DNA of 64,000 nucleotides from Ruminiclostridium cellobioparum DSM 1351 = ATCC 15832. GTDB lineage: Bacteria; Bacillota; Clostridia; Acetivibrionales; DSM-1351. The stretch is from NCBI RefSeq assembly GCF_000621505.1, contig NZ_JHYD01000039.1:1-64000 (forward strand). Reading direction: 5' to 3'. Shown here piece by piece: positions 24,958-34,267 of the stretch. The position numbers were made by a program, and so were the translations under genes. Under the pieces are notes generated by a model, which saw only the letters and a program-made list of their open reading frames with translations, searched no databases and was not told the origin of the DNA. Each line of letters starts with the position of its first letter. Within the stretch, counting starts at the first letter, position 1.

Positions 24958-24992
24958 AAGTTGGATGTTAATTAACATCCAACTTAAATTTT
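24958..24992. terminator. perfect-palindrome terminator
   Basis: Bases 24958-24985 are a perfect 28-base palindrome centred on TTAA (half-site AAGTTGGATGTTAA), followed by AAATTTTTTT. It ends the importer/PLP operon. Confidence 0.85.
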
Positions 24993-25010
24993 TTTAAAAA
25001 GGATGTGAAA

Positions 25011-25177
25011 CAATGGACGGCAATCCCCGAAGTCCGATAAGTGACTTCAAACCCCAGTGTGAAAACGTAAACCCATTGGTCGGCGTTTATCGCGGGCTGT
25101 TGTCCATTGCTCATTTAACATTGATGGATTAATCTGCCTGTGCAAATACTGCCGTCTATTAGGGACGGCTTTTTTTA
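25011..25177 (+). promoter_or_regulatory. attenuator/riboswitch-like leader of the Mg2+ ATPase gene
   Basis: An outer helix CAATGGAC (25011-25018) with GTCCATTG (25102-25109) closes a multibranched region holding a GAAGT/ACTTC hairpin (about 25029-25048) and an AAACG/CGTTT hairpin (about 25064-25088). Downstream, GCCGTC (25151-25156) and GACGGC (25164-25169) plus seven T form an intrinsic terminator. GACGGC at 25016-25021 could instead pair with GCCGTC at 25151-25156, which would break both the outer helix and the terminator. This is the architecture of an OFF switch. I could not match it to the M-box or yybP-ykoY consensus from memory. Confidence 0.65.
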
Positions 25178-25232
25178 TTTTCTTTATTATGTTTTCATTG
25201 GGGAATCCTAAAAAAAGAAAGGAATGATTCCA

Positions 25233-27878
25233 GTGAATTTCATGAGCAAAAAAAGACTTGGCAGACAGATCCAGGAAAACAAACAGGACACCGAAGTAAA
25301 GCTCCGTTTCTATGCTTTTCTGTCACGAGAGGAACTTTTGGCACAGCTGTCTACCACACAGGCAGGCCTCTCGAGTGAAGAAGCAGAAAACAGACAGGAT
25401 AGCTTTGGAAAAAACGTAATTACCGTAGGAAATAAAAATACGGTGTTGCACAGGTTGAGAGAAGCAGTCGTCAACCCTTTCAATATCATTTTACTTCTCA
25501 TTGCCATTATCACGTATTTTACCGATGTTGTGGCAGCATCAAAACCTGATTATCTCACAGTTATTATCATTCTATCGCTGGTTCTTTTGTCCAGTCTGGT
25601 TGCCTTCGTGCAGAGCCAGCGCTCAAATGCCGCTGCCGAAAAACTGTCAAAAATGATTTCCAACAAAGCTGATGTCTGGCGGGATGGAAAGCTGATCGAA
25701 GTACCTATGGACGAGATAGTCCCCGGGGATATTGTCCGCCTTTCGGCAGGTGACATGCTGCCGGCCGATGTGCGTTTCTTGACCACAAAGGACACCTTTG
25801 TGGCGCAGGCGGCTTTGACCGGTGAATCCAATCCTGTGGAGAAATTTAGCGACATAAGGGATAAGCAGGATGATGGGCTGACTGATATACGAAACATCGG
25901 GTTCATGGGGTCCAACATCGTGAGCGGCAGTGCCACTGCTGCAGTACTGGCTACCGGCAACAGCACGTATTTCGGGTCAATGGCAAAATCCCTGTCCGGT
26001 GACCGGGCAAAAACCAGTTTTGAACGGGGAGTGGATTCGGTCAGCCGACTCCTGTTACGGATGATGCTGGTCATGGTTCCCATCGTATTCCTGATTAACG
26101 GCTTGGCTAAAAGAGATTGGGCTGGTGCACTGCTTTTTGCCATCAGCATTGCAGTGGGACTTACCCCTGAAATGCTGCCTGTCATTATGACCTCAACACT
26201 GGCAAAAGGTGCGGTATCCATGTCCAGGCACAGGGTGATCGTCCGCACTCTCGGTGCAATACAGACCTTTGGAGAGATGGATATACTATGCACCGACAAA
26301 ACAGGGACGCTGACCGAGGATAAAATCGTGCTGGAAAAGTACATGGACCTGCACGGAGAGGATGACGCCCGTATCCTGCGCCATGCTTACCTCAACAGCT
26401 ATTTCCAGACCGGCCTTAAAAATCTGATAGATCTTGCCATCATCAACCGGGCCGTGCAGAACGGACTGCAAAATATGCTGGACGCCTATAACCTGGTGGA
26501 TGAAATCCCCTTTGATTTTTCACGGCGCAGAATGAGTGTGGTTTTAGCCGATAAAAGCGGAAAACGGCAGCTTATTACCAAGGGTGCGGTGGAGGAGATT
26601 ATAGCCATATCTTCCTTTGTGGAAATGCACGGGCGCGTTTGGCCCATGGATGAGGAAAGCAGGCGCATGGCACTGGCAACTTATGAAAAGTACAATGCCG
26701 ATGGTCTTCGGATGATTGCCGTAGCTCAGAAAAACGAGGTTCCCGACAGCGGTGCCTTCAGCGTGTCCGATGAACGGGATATGGTTTTAATCGGCTTTGT
26801 CGGCTTTCTTGACCCGCCAAAGGAAAGTGCCAGGTCAGCCATTTCGGCACTGCGTGAACACGGTGTGCGGACTGTTGTACTCACCGGAGACAGCGAAGGC
26901 GTGGCCGTGAAAGTTTGCGGCAAGGTGGGTGTCAATAACTCCCGTCTGCTGACGGGCCGCGACATAGACCGGATGGATGCCGCACAGTTACAGGAGGCAG
27001 CGGACACCTGCGATTTGTTTGCAAAATTGTCCCCGTCCCAGAAGGAACGGGTGGTGAAAGCGTTCCAGGCGGCGGGGCATACAGTCGGCTATATGGGTGA
27101 CGGCATTAATGATGCGCCTCCGCTGCGCCAGGCAGATGTGGGTATTTCGGTTGACAGCGCTGTGGATATTGCCAAGGAGACGGCCGACATCATTTTGCTG
27201 AAAAAGGATTTGATGGTGCTTGAGGAAGGCGTCATCGAAGGCCGCCGTACTTTCGGAAACATTATCAAATATATTAAAATGGCGGCAAGCGGAAACTTCG
27301 GCAATATGATTTCGGTAATTGTTGCCAGCATTTTTCTGCCATTCCTGCCCATGCTGCCGGTGCAGATATTGACACAAAACCTGCTGTGCGATTTTTCTCA
27401 AATGGGCATACCCTTTGACAGTGTGGATAAAGAGTACATCAAAAAGCCGCACAAATGGGAAACACGGTCCATCAAGTCCTTCATGGCTTTTTTAGGACCG
27501 CTGAGTTCGGTATTTGATATCCTGTGCTTCATTATTATGTGGCGGGCTGTCGGTGCAAATACGGTGGAGCTTTCACCGCTGTTTCAATGCGGGTGGTTTG
27601 TGTTTGGCACGGTATCCCAGGTACTGGTCATCCACATGATTCGTACGGCCAAATTGCCGTTCCTGCAAAGCAACCCGTCCATGCCTCTGTTCCTGTCCAC
27701 GTTTCTTGTGGCGGTGGCAGCACTTGCAACAGGCTTTACAAACATTTCAATCGGCTTTGACATGCAGAGCCTGCCGCTCATGTTTATTCCTTGGCTGGCG
27801 GTGATTCTGGCAGGTTACCTGCTGTGCGTTCAGATGGTCAAAAGATTGTATATACGCCGGTATGGGGAATGGATGTAG
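25233..27878 (+). CDS. mgtA: Mg2+-importing P-type ATPase, MgtA type
   Basis: 881-residue P3B-type ATPase that imports Mg2+ at the expense of ATP. GTG 25233 is preferred to ATG 25224, because AAAGGA lies right against the latter. It has TGES in the actuator domain (about 196-199), the phosphorylation motif DKTGTLT at Asp355, the hinge GDGINDAP at 622-629, and ten predicted membrane segments in the usual places. NPFNIILLLIAIITYFTD and VQILTQNLLCDFSQMGIPFD are characteristic of MgtA/MgtB. It stands alone behind a terminator-containing leader, consistent with metal-responsive control. Confidence 0.9.
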   Translation: MNFMSKKRLGRQIQENKQDTEVKLRFYAFLSREELLAQLSTTQAGLSSEEAENRQDSFGKNVITVGNKNTVLHRLREAVVNPFNIILLLIAIITYFTDVVAASKPDYLTVIIILSLVLLSSLVAFVQSQRSNAAAEKLSKMISNKADVWRDGKLIEVPMDEIVPGDIVRLSAGDMLPADVRFLTTKDTFVAQAALTGESNPVEKFSDIRDKQDDGLTDIRNIGFMGSNIVSGSATAAVLATGNSTYFGSMAKSLSGDRAKTSFERGVDSVSRLLLRMMLVMVPIVFLINGLAKRDWAGALLFAISIAVGLTPEMLPVIMTSTLAKGAVSMSRHRVIVRTLGAIQTFGEMDILCTDKTGTLTEDKIVLEKYMDLHGEDDARILRHAYLNSYFQTGLKNLIDLAIINRAVQNGLQNMLDAYNLVDEIPFDFSRRRMSVVLADKSGKRQLITKGAVEEIIAISSFVEMHGRVWPMDEESRRMALATYEKYNADGLRMIAVAQKNEVPDSGAFSVSDERDMVLIGFVGFLDPPKESARSAISALREHGVRTVVLTGDSEGVAVKVCGKVGVNNSRLLTGRDIDRMDAAQLQEAADTCDLFAKLSPSQKERVVKAFQAAGHTVGYMGDGINDAPPLRQADVGISVDSAVDIAKETADIILLKKDLMVLEEGVIEGRRTFGNIIKYIKMAASGNFGNMISVIVASIFLPFLPMLPVQILTQNLLCDFSQMGIPFDSVDKEYIKKPHKWETRSIKSFMAFLGPLSSVFDILCFIIMWRAVGANTVELSPLFQCGWFVFGTVSQVLVIHMIRTAKLPFLQSNPSMPLFLSTFLVAVAALATGFTNISIGFDMQSLPLMFIPWLAVILAGYLLCVQMVKRLYIRRYGEWM

Positions 27879-28023
27879 TACAGGGGTGGTGGCGTACCTT
27901 TATACATGGCTTTATCTGTCACGATGGGCTATTTCTGTTACAACCTGTGCTCGGATATGTTAAAATATCAATAATTGATATAATACCAAGCGGAAAATTC
28001 ATATTTGGTGAGGTGAGGTCATT

Positions 28024-28809
28024 ATGGATTTAAGAAAATCTTTTGATAATGATGTTATAAATTATGATAGGTGGAGGCCACGTTATTGCAATGAACTTTT
28101 TAATGATATTATAGAATATTCAAAGCTCAATGTTGAAAAAGAATCTCTTGAAATAGGCTGTGGTACAGGGCAGGCTACCGAACCCATATTAAAGACGGGA
28201 AGCTCTCTTATGGCAATAGAGCTTGGAGAGAATTTTACAGAGTTTACAAGAAATAAATTCAAGCCTTATAAGAATTTTCAAGTAGAAAATGCCGATTTTG
28301 AAAAATTTGCTTTAGAAAATAACAGGTTCGACCTTGTGTTTTCCGGGACGGCTTTTCACTGGATACCGGAGGAAATCGGCTATCCAAAAGTTTACAATAT
28401 ATTGAAAAGCGGAGGAACAATAGCACTTTTCTGGAATAAACCGGCTCCCAAGGGGTTTGATGATCAGCTGCACCTGAAAATGCAAGAGGTTTATCAAAAA
28501 TATTTCGGTCCGGAAATAGTCGAAAAGGCTAGACTTGAACGTGAAAATCCGCAGGAGCGCTATGCAAAAATAAAGGGCACAATTGAAAGATACGGTTTTG
28601 TTAAAGCTGAATGCCGCCTGTATAAACAAGTAAGGGAATTTACCGCAGATGAATATGTTTCTTTAATAAGTACATATTCTGAGAATATTACTCTGCCCGA
28701 GCCAATAAAATCACAGTTTTTAACAGGAATCCGTGATACAATTTATGATTTCAATAATAACATAAAAGTTTATGATACAATAGATTTATATTTAGCAAGG
28801 AAACCATAA
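28024..28809 (+). CDS. class I SAM-dependent methyltransferase
   Basis: 261-residue cytosolic methyltransferase. ATG 28024 follows GGTGAGGTCATT. SAM-binding motif I is LEIGCGTGQAT near 42-52; acidic loop MAIELGENF near 63, motif II-like FDLVFSGTAFHWIP near 100-113, and ILKSGGTIALFWNKPAP near 124-140 complete the fold. The FHWI motif places it with small-molecule methyltransferases like those acting on trans-aconitate or ubiquinone-like compounds. Substrate unknown; neighbours give no hint. Confidence 0.85.
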   Translation: MDLRKSFDNDVINYDRWRPRYCNELFNDIIEYSKLNVEKESLEIGCGTGQATEPILKTGSSLMAIELGENFTEFTRNKFKPYKNFQVENADFEKFALENNRFDLVFSGTAFHWIPEEIGYPKVYNILKSGGTIALFWNKPAPKGFDDQLHLKMQEVYQKYFGPEIVEKARLERENPQERYAKIKGTIERYGFVKAECRLYKQVREFTADEYVSLISTYSENITLPEPIKSQFLTGIRDTIYDFNNNIKVYDTIDLYLARKP

Positions 28810-28908
28810 CCATGTGGCAGCAGCAGTCACGATAGTTCAGGACAGGTGACCAACTGAGGGTGTACCGGCGTTACAGTAAATTTGGAGAACTTAGGGGCTG
28901 TATCCCAT

Positions 28909-29148
28909 ATGCCTGCAAGGCAAGTAATCAGCATTATATGTAAGGATTGGGGGATATATAAATGGGTATACGAGGATGAGTTCGGAACGGGTGCTGTGCT
29001 GCATATAAAGGTTGATAATAATAACCGGGTTTATCCGATTGATAAGGCATTCAAGAGGTTGAAAAACGGTCCTGAGGATAATGTAGTATCATTTTATGAG
29101 GTCTTCAAAAAAATGGTTCTCACCGGTAATTTCCCGCAAGATCAATGA
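28909..29148 (+). CDS. small hypothetical protein
   Basis: 79 codons from ATG 28909 (or 88 from TTG 28882, which lacks a ribosome binding site). The sequence KDWGIYKWVYEDEFGTGAVL, then NNNRVYPIDKAFKRLKNGPE looks like a compact alpha/beta protein. No known family. The start is uncertain. Confidence 0.4.
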   Translation: MPARQVISIICKDWGIYKWVYEDEFGTGAVLHIKVDNNNRVYPIDKAFKRLKNGPEDNVVSFYEVFKKMVLTGNFPQDQ

Positions 29149-29162
29149 GGAGGTATTCCATT

Positions 29163-29216
29163 TTGGAAAGAATGTTTGCATATTTGCAACTTATGTCAGG
29201 TAATTATCCGCATTGA
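29163..29216 (+). CDS. possible 17-residue leader peptide
   Basis: TTG 29163 follows GAGGAGG by 10 bases and encodes MERMFAYLQLMSGNYPH before TGA. It ends 29 bases before the AraC-type HTH gene. The good ribosome binding site is the only support; it may be a remnant. Confidence 0.25.
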   Translation: MERMFAYLQLMSGNYPH

Positions 29217-29245
29217 CTGATATACTGGGGAAAGGAGTGAAGCAA

Positions 29246-29593
29246 ATGTCTGTTCAAACGATGGAAATAATGGTGAAATGGGTAGAGAATCACTTAACCG
29301 AAGGTCCGACTCTGAAAGATATGTCATCATACGTTGGTTACTCACCGTTTTACTGCTCTGCGAAGTTTCGGGAACACATGGGAATGACATATAAACAATT
29401 TCTCGCTCAATGCAGGTTAAAAGCTGCTGCTAATGATCTTCTGAGCACTAATGACAAAATAACCGATATTGCTTTCCGCTACGGCTACTCGTCATCCGAA
29501 TCTCTGACGAGAGCATTTGCAGCAGCATTCGAATGTTCACCCCGCCAATACCGGAAAGCTTCAGGTGCTTCTTTTGAACAGAGTAATTCATAA
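29246..29593 (+). CDS. AraC-type HTH protein without effector domain
   Basis: 115-residue DNA-binding protein comprising little more than the AraC/XylS double helix-turn-helix: MVKWVENHLTEGPTLKDMSS, then YVGYSPFYCSAKFREHMGMT with the first HTH, and ITDIAFRYGYSSSESLTRAF with the second HTH signature ending SPRQYRK. ATG 29246 is chosen because AAAGGAG (29231-29237) precedes it. A ligand-binding domain is missing, as in MarA/SoxS-type regulators controlled by abundance. Confidence 0.8.
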   Translation: MSVQTMEIMVKWVENHLTEGPTLKDMSSYVGYSPFYCSAKFREHMGMTYKQFLAQCRLKAAANDLLSTNDKITDIAFRYGYSSSESLTRAFAAAFECSPRQYRKASGASFEQSNS

Positions 29594-29635
29594 GGTATTG
29601 CTGCCTCCGAGTTTGTTAATGTAAAGGAGCAAAAT

Positions 29636-30511
29636 ATGTCTGACAAACAGGGAAGAAATGATTCCTGCTGGTGCGGCAGCGGACGCAAGTACAAAAAATG
29701 CCATGCCCTGATTGAGGAGAAAATGGCCATCTACCGTTCAAAAGCGTGCGAAGTGCCTCCCCTCGGATTGCTTAAAACCCAGCAGCAAATTCAAGGTATC
29801 AGGGACAGCGGTAAACTGAATATAGATCTGCTGGATTTTATCGGAGATTATGTTGTTGCTGGGGTAACCACCGGAGAACTTGACCGGCTGATTTATGAAA
29901 AAACAGGGGAGCTTGGAGGAATACCCGCTACTCTCAATTACAATGGATACCCTAAAAGTGTTTGTATTTCAATAAATGACGTTGTATGTCATGGTATCCC
30001 ATCCGAACGTGTGATCCTGAGAAGCGGAGATATTGCCAATATCGATGTATCTACCATTTACAACGGCTTTTTTTCGGATTCTTCCCGCATGTTTTGCGTT
30101 GGTGATGTCTCGGCTGAAAAACAAAGACTTGTGGATGTTGCCAAAGAATGTATGGAATTGGGCATTGAGCAGATAAAACCCTGGGGATTTCTCGGAGATG
30201 TGGGGCAGGCGGTTCATGACCATGCCAGGAAGAATGGATATTCTGTTGTTCGGGAAATAGGCGGTCACGGTATTGGCCTGCAATTTCATGAAGACCCCTG
30301 GGTCAGTTATGTATCAAAACAGGGAACAGGGATGCTTTTGGTTCCAGGCCTTGTTTTTACAGTAGAGCCTATGATCAATATGGGAAAGGCCGGTACGGCA
30401 ACGGATGAGAGAGATAACTGGACAGTTTATACAGCCGATGGGGAGCCTTCTGCACAATGGGAAAAAACCGTGCTGGTAACAGAAACGGGTTATGAAATAC
30501 TTGCGTATTAA
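29636..30511 (+). CDS. map: type I methionine aminopeptidase with SEC-C zinc motif
   Basis: 291-residue metalloprotease removing N-terminal Met. Residues 8-23 (NDSCWCGSGRKYKKCH) form a SEC-C zinc motif, known in the long clostridial/actinobacterial MetAPs. The peptidase core has VCHGIPS, the metal ligands in IANIDVSTIYNGFFSDSSRM, GGHGIGLQFHEDPWVSY with the catalytic His residues and VFTVEPMI with the ligand Glu. ATG 29636 follows GTAAAGGAGC. It is probably an additional, non-ribosomal-cluster copy since no ribosomal genes are near. Confidence 0.9.
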   Translation: MSDKQGRNDSCWCGSGRKYKKCHALIEEKMAIYRSKACEVPPLGLLKTQQQIQGIRDSGKLNIDLLDFIGDYVVAGVTTGELDRLIYEKTGELGGIPATLNYNGYPKSVCISINDVVCHGIPSERVILRSGDIANIDVSTIYNGFFSDSSRMFCVGDVSAEKQRLVDVAKECMELGIEQIKPWGFLGDVGQAVHDHARKNGYSVVREIGGHGIGLQFHEDPWVSYVSKQGTGMLLVPGLVFTVEPMINMGKAGTATDERDNWTVYTADGEPSAQWEKTVLVTETGYEILAY

Positions 30512-30517
30512 AAGCAC

Positions 30518-30554
30518 AATGGGAAGCTGGCGTACTTAAAGTCAACTTCCCATT
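30518..30554 (+). terminator. probable terminator after the aminopeptidase gene
   Basis: AATGGGAAG (30518-30526) pairs with CTTCCCATT (30546-30554). Confidence 0.55.
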
Positions 30555-30930
30555 ATTCGTATACCGGTATTTCAAAGGACAAATTAACAGATAATGCGGG
30601 TGTTCTGCCGCTATTCGGCTAATCTAATTTTATTTTTCCGATGTGGATATAGTCCACTAAAACTAAAATAAATCTACTTACAATCTATATTTTTCCATAT
30701 ATAATTTTATTTGGAAATAAAAATATTTCCTTACATTGTTTTACAATAATCGTTTGTATAATGTATTTATCAATTTCAGTCATATAACGGCTATTGTATG
30801 ACAGCTGCGCAAAATTATTGGATGAGGGTGTCTCAATAAGAAAATTTTATACCATCAGACGGTGTAAAGTTACTATAACTATACTGACTGATGTATAAAT
30901 AAAACACAAAATTTTAAGGAGGCAAAGATT
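30555..30930. other. AT-rich upstream region of the secreted protein gene
   Basis: No gene. A TATAAT at about 30757 has only a weak -35 candidate. The ribosome binding site AAGGAGG lies directly before ATG 30931. Confidence 0.4.
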
Positions 30931-33114
30931 ATGTTAAACAGCAAAAGGTACATCAGGAAAGCCTTAATTTGTCTTCTGGCTGTTGTTTACATGTCGGTGA
31001 GTCTTAATTTTACCGCATTTGCAGCAGACACGAACATCGCACCCCTCGGAAACCCAACTACATCCTACTGTTCTCCATGGGAAACACTGGCTGCAGTCAA
31101 TGACGGTTATACACCGGCCAGTTCAGCAGACCATAGCAATGGCGCATACGGAAACTGGGACAACCCCGGGACCACGCAATGGGTACAGTATGATTTTGCC
31201 CAGAATTATGCAATTTCCAAGAGTGAAGTATACTGGTTCGATGACAACGAAGGTCTGGATCTTCCGGCATCCTGCAACTTCCAGTATTGGAACGGAACTT
31301 CATGGGTGGATTTCAGCAACCAGTCAGGAAAAGGCGTGACAGGCAATACCTTCAATGCAACCACCTTTACATCAGCTGCAACCAGCAAGATACGCCTGAA
31401 CATGACGGCTAAAGCCGGGTACTCCACAGGAATTCTCGAGTGGAGAGTATGGGGTTCACCTGCTTCAGGCGGTACAAATGCTGCACCAGTGGTCAATGCG
31501 GGACCGGATGCAGCTGTAACTATGCCAGGTACAATATTGGCAGGAACGGTATCGGATGACGGACTTCCGGCCGGTGCTGCAGTTACTGCAGCCTGGAGCA
31601 AGGTTAGCGGACCCGGAACAGTGACATTTGCAAATCCAGGCTCACCGGGCACTGCAGTAACATTCTCGGTAGAAGGTACATATGTGCTGCAGCTCACTGC
31701 CAGTGATACGGCATTGACGGCTTCCGATACCGTTACCATAACGGTAAATCCGGCAGGCAGTTCCGGCTCATATGTATGGAATTATGGGAATGTTCCAGGT
31801 GCAGCCATAGAACCCTGGAACGATAATCCGACCCTCACACCGATTAACATTAATCCCTACGGAACCCCTTCGCTTACAATTCCATACGGCTATATTTTAT
31901 TGAGTCAAGGTCCAAACGGCACATCACAGGTACCACAGGCCACTCAAATATCCATACTTAAGCGTATTAATGAAGATTTAAAATGGGAAAGCCAGACCAT
32001 GGGCGTACATATGCCTCCCTGGTCAACCGGAAAAACCGGAACAAAATACATGGACTATTTCTTTACCAATACGGGACTGCCGCGTGATCCCGGACCTACG
32101 GGAGATCAGGCATGGGAAGGTTCATACCCGTTTGTTGAAAGCGATGCCAGCGGAATGAGCGACCAAAACAGGTATAATATTACCCATGAATTTAATCATG
32201 TTCTCTTAAATTCATACGGCACTGTACCCGGGCAATCGGTATCCTGGATTCAGGAGTCGTTAAACGACTATATGATACTTCGCCTTGCCGAGTGGAGAAG
32301 CGGTGCAACACCGGGACAATCACAGCAATTTCCGTTCCCTTCCGGAATCGGTTATCTTGACAGGGAAGTATACAAGCAGCCGCATGTACCCATTGAAAGC
32401 TGTGGGATCAATTCAGCGGGAGAAGCTACCGGGCCATCTGATTATATGAATGACAGCACGGGGTACAGATATAATGACTTATTCCCTCTATTTGTATCAC
32501 AGCGTGTGGGAATGACATTTTACTTTAAAGTATTTGAAGAAGCCAAAACTACCGAACAAAATCTGCAGACCATGACAAGACTGCTGGATAAGCAAAGAGT
32601 ACAATCAATGGTAACAGAGTATTCTGCCCGTTTAGCCCTGGGAGACTTTATGGAGTTTTCTACTGCTGTCCAGGGTGTTGCTTCAACATCCATGTATGCA
32701 GCTACCACCAGCCAAAGCGGTTGGCTTGTCCCCTCAGACAGCAGCAAGCTTCCAAGATATACGGGAAGAAACTTTATACCTGTTTCAGTCAACCAGGGAG
32801 CTACTTCAGTCATTGTTAATTTCGCACCTGATTCACTGGGCAGCAATGGCACTACTGCTGACATGAGAGTTCAAATAGCATATCGCGCTGCGGATGGCAC
32901 TACTGTATTCAGCACACCGGTATCAAGCGGACAGACTACTATTCAACTGACCAAGCCCCCTAAAAATGGTGTTGTAATTGCAGTTGTCAGCAATGTGACA
33001 ATGAGCGGATACAAAAAAGCTAAATCCTACGGTTGGGATCCAACGGAAAGGTTCGGATATAAAATCCAGTTAACCGGAGGAACAGCAGCTCCAATTAATA
33101 AATTATATTTCTAA
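30931..33114 (+). CDS. secreted discoidin-domain protein with HExxH metallopeptidase region
   Basis: 727-residue exported protein. The signal peptide (MLNSKRYIRKALICLLAVVY onward) ends near TAFAA at about 32. Residues 32-180 look like a discoidin/F5-8 type C carbohydrate-binding fold (ADHSNGAYGNWDNPGTTQWV, later LEWRVWG). Residues 185-285 form a PKD/REJ-like module (VVNAGPDAAVTMPGTILAGT). The next region contains HEFNH at 419-423 with Glu442 18 residues on, the zinc pattern of gluzincin peptidases and similar to DUF6055-like proteins. A C-terminal beta domain ends the chain. No dockerin or SLH anchor. Likely a polysaccharide- or glycoprotein-directed secreted enzyme. Confidence 0.65.
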   Translation: MLNSKRYIRKALICLLAVVYMSVSLNFTAFAADTNIAPLGNPTTSYCSPWETLAAVNDGYTPASSADHSNGAYGNWDNPGTTQWVQYDFAQNYAISKSEVYWFDDNEGLDLPASCNFQYWNGTSWVDFSNQSGKGVTGNTFNATTFTSAATSKIRLNMTAKAGYSTGILEWRVWGSPASGGTNAAPVVNAGPDAAVTMPGTILAGTVSDDGLPAGAAVTAAWSKVSGPGTVTFANPGSPGTAVTFSVEGTYVLQLTASDTALTASDTVTITVNPAGSSGSYVWNYGNVPGAAIEPWNDNPTLTPININPYGTPSLTIPYGYILLSQGPNGTSQVPQATQISILKRINEDLKWESQTMGVHMPPWSTGKTGTKYMDYFFTNTGLPRDPGPTGDQAWEGSYPFVESDASGMSDQNRYNITHEFNHVLLNSYGTVPGQSVSWIQESLNDYMILRLAEWRSGATPGQSQQFPFPSGIGYLDREVYKQPHVPIESCGINSAGEATGPSDYMNDSTGYRYNDLFPLFVSQRVGMTFYFKVFEEAKTTEQNLQTMTRLLDKQRVQSMVTEYSARLALGDFMEFSTAVQGVASTSMYAATTSQSGWLVPSDSSKLPRYTGRNFIPVSVNQGATSVIVNFAPDSLGSNGTTADMRVQIAYRAADGTTVFSTPVSSGQTTIQLTKPPKNGVVIAVVSNVTMSGYKKAKSYGWDPTERFGYKIQLTGGTAAPINKLYF

Positions 33115-33273
33115 TATGTATTGCTTGGGCAACTACAAGATCATTTCTGAAAATTGAAATAAGGCATGATTGCCTCCGGGCTGTAATGCAAAAAAAACCG
33201 CCATTTTTGGGTAGTCCTGCATAAGACAGTACAAAGACTAAACTGTTTATGGGCACTGCCAAGTAAGATGTCT

Positions 33274-33316
33274 AAAAACAAGCGTATCGTTCCAAATGGG
33301 CGATACGCTTGTTTTT
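33274..33316. terminator. strong bidirectional terminator
   Basis: A 15-bp perfect stem, ACAAGCGTATCG with CGATACGCTTGT extended by A/T pairs, spans 33274-33316 and ends in a T run. Confidence 0.85.
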
Positions 33317-33446
33317 ACTTTATAGGGATACTCATAGTTTTCACATGCTTGCACTTTTTATTTTCATGAGTTAAAATTAAAACCCTCCATTATAACACCA
33401 GACTTTTATAGGCTGATATTATGGTGCAGTAGAATGGCGGTGAAAA

Positions 33447-34208
33447 ATGAACACTTACAAGACATCTGAAATTGCACATTGTATTGGAATCCATCCTAAT
33501 ACGGTACGGCTGTACGAAGAACTTGAACTGATTCCTAAGCCGGAGCGTAAAGAAAACGGTTATCGTATCTTTACAGATTTTCATATGGAGCAGATTAAAT
33601 TTGCTAGAATTGCTCTAAAGGTTGAAGTTCTGCAAAATGGCCTGAGAAAGCAAGCAATTGTTATTATTAAGACCTCCGCGCTTGGAAACTTTAGCAAGGC
33701 AATTTACCTGACGGAATACTATCTGCAACAGATTAAAAATGAGCAACAAAATGCCGAAGAAGCCATAGCAATTACCGAAAAGCTGTTATTAGATGACAGT
33801 CAGGAAACAGGCACTACGTTTTTAACCAGAAAAGAAGCGGCCGATTATTTACAAATCTCAATAGACGCTTTAAGAAATTGGGAAATGAACGGACTACTTA
33901 CTGTAAAGCGAAAACAAAATGGATATCGCGTTTATGGTGACGAAGATATTCGGCGGTTGAAAATCATACGTTCCTTGCGTTGCGCCAATTATTCTCTTTC
34001 AGCAATTTTGCGAATGCTGAATACCCTATCTCGGAATCCCGAAGCGGACATTCGGCAGGTAATTGACACTCCAAAGCAAAATGACGATATTATTTCTGTA
34101 TGCGATAAGCTACTCACATCATTGCATTGCGCTGAACAAAACGCAAAAGTTATGCTTGCTCATCTTGAAAAAATGAAAAAACAATTTCCGGAAAACCCTA
34201 CATTTTAA
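33447..34208 (+). CDS. tandem-MerR transcriptional regulator
   Basis: 253-residue regulator with two MerR-type winged HTH units. The first is at about 3-60 (TSEIAHCIGIHPNTVRLYEE, then ENGYRIFTDFHMEQIKFAR), the second at about 125-195 (LTRKEAADYLQISIDALRNW, then QNGYRVYGDEDIRRLKIIRS). Coiled-coil helices follow each. ATG 33447 has GGCGGTGAAA before it. It precedes an ABC-2 exporter in the same orientation and very probably controls it, perhaps in response to an antimicrobial. A short sequence AACACCAGACTT occurs both before this gene (near 33393) and at its end (34207). Confidence 0.8.
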   Translation: MNTYKTSEIAHCIGIHPNTVRLYEELELIPKPERKENGYRIFTDFHMEQIKFARIALKVEVLQNGLRKQAIVIIKTSALGNFSKAIYLTEYYLQQIKNEQQNAEEAIAITEKLLLDDSQETGTTFLTRKEAADYLQISIDALRNWEMNGLLTVKRKQNGYRVYGDEDIRRLKIIRSLRCANYSLSAILRMLNTLSRNPEADIRQVIDTPKQNDDIISVCDKLLTSLHCAEQNAKVMLAHLEKMKKQFPENPTF

Positions 34209-34239
34209 CACCAGACTTTGCTCTGGTGTTATTCTTTTT
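34207..34239 (+). terminator. terminator/attenuator between regulator and exporter genes
   Basis: AACACCAGA (34207-34215, overlapping the stop codon) and TCTGGTGTT (34222-34230) form a perfect 9-bp stem followed by ATTCTTTTT. It would reduce read-through into the ABC genes. Confidence 0.65.
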
Positions 34240-34267
34240 ATGCAAAGAAAAGGAGGGATTTAATCGC

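Noticed and set aside
24958-24985. The perfect palindrome as a phage attachment or regulator site
   Set aside because: Its position after an operon and the following T run make a terminator the simpler reading.
25011-25177. Assignment of the mgtA leader to the M-box riboswitch
   Set aside because: The characteristic conserved segments of the M-box as I recall them are not visible on the coding strand; a partial resemblance appears only on the opposite strand.
25550-27452. Long leftward frames inside the Mg2+ ATPase gene
   Set aside because: GC-rich shadow frames; the sense frame contains all P-type ATPase motifs.
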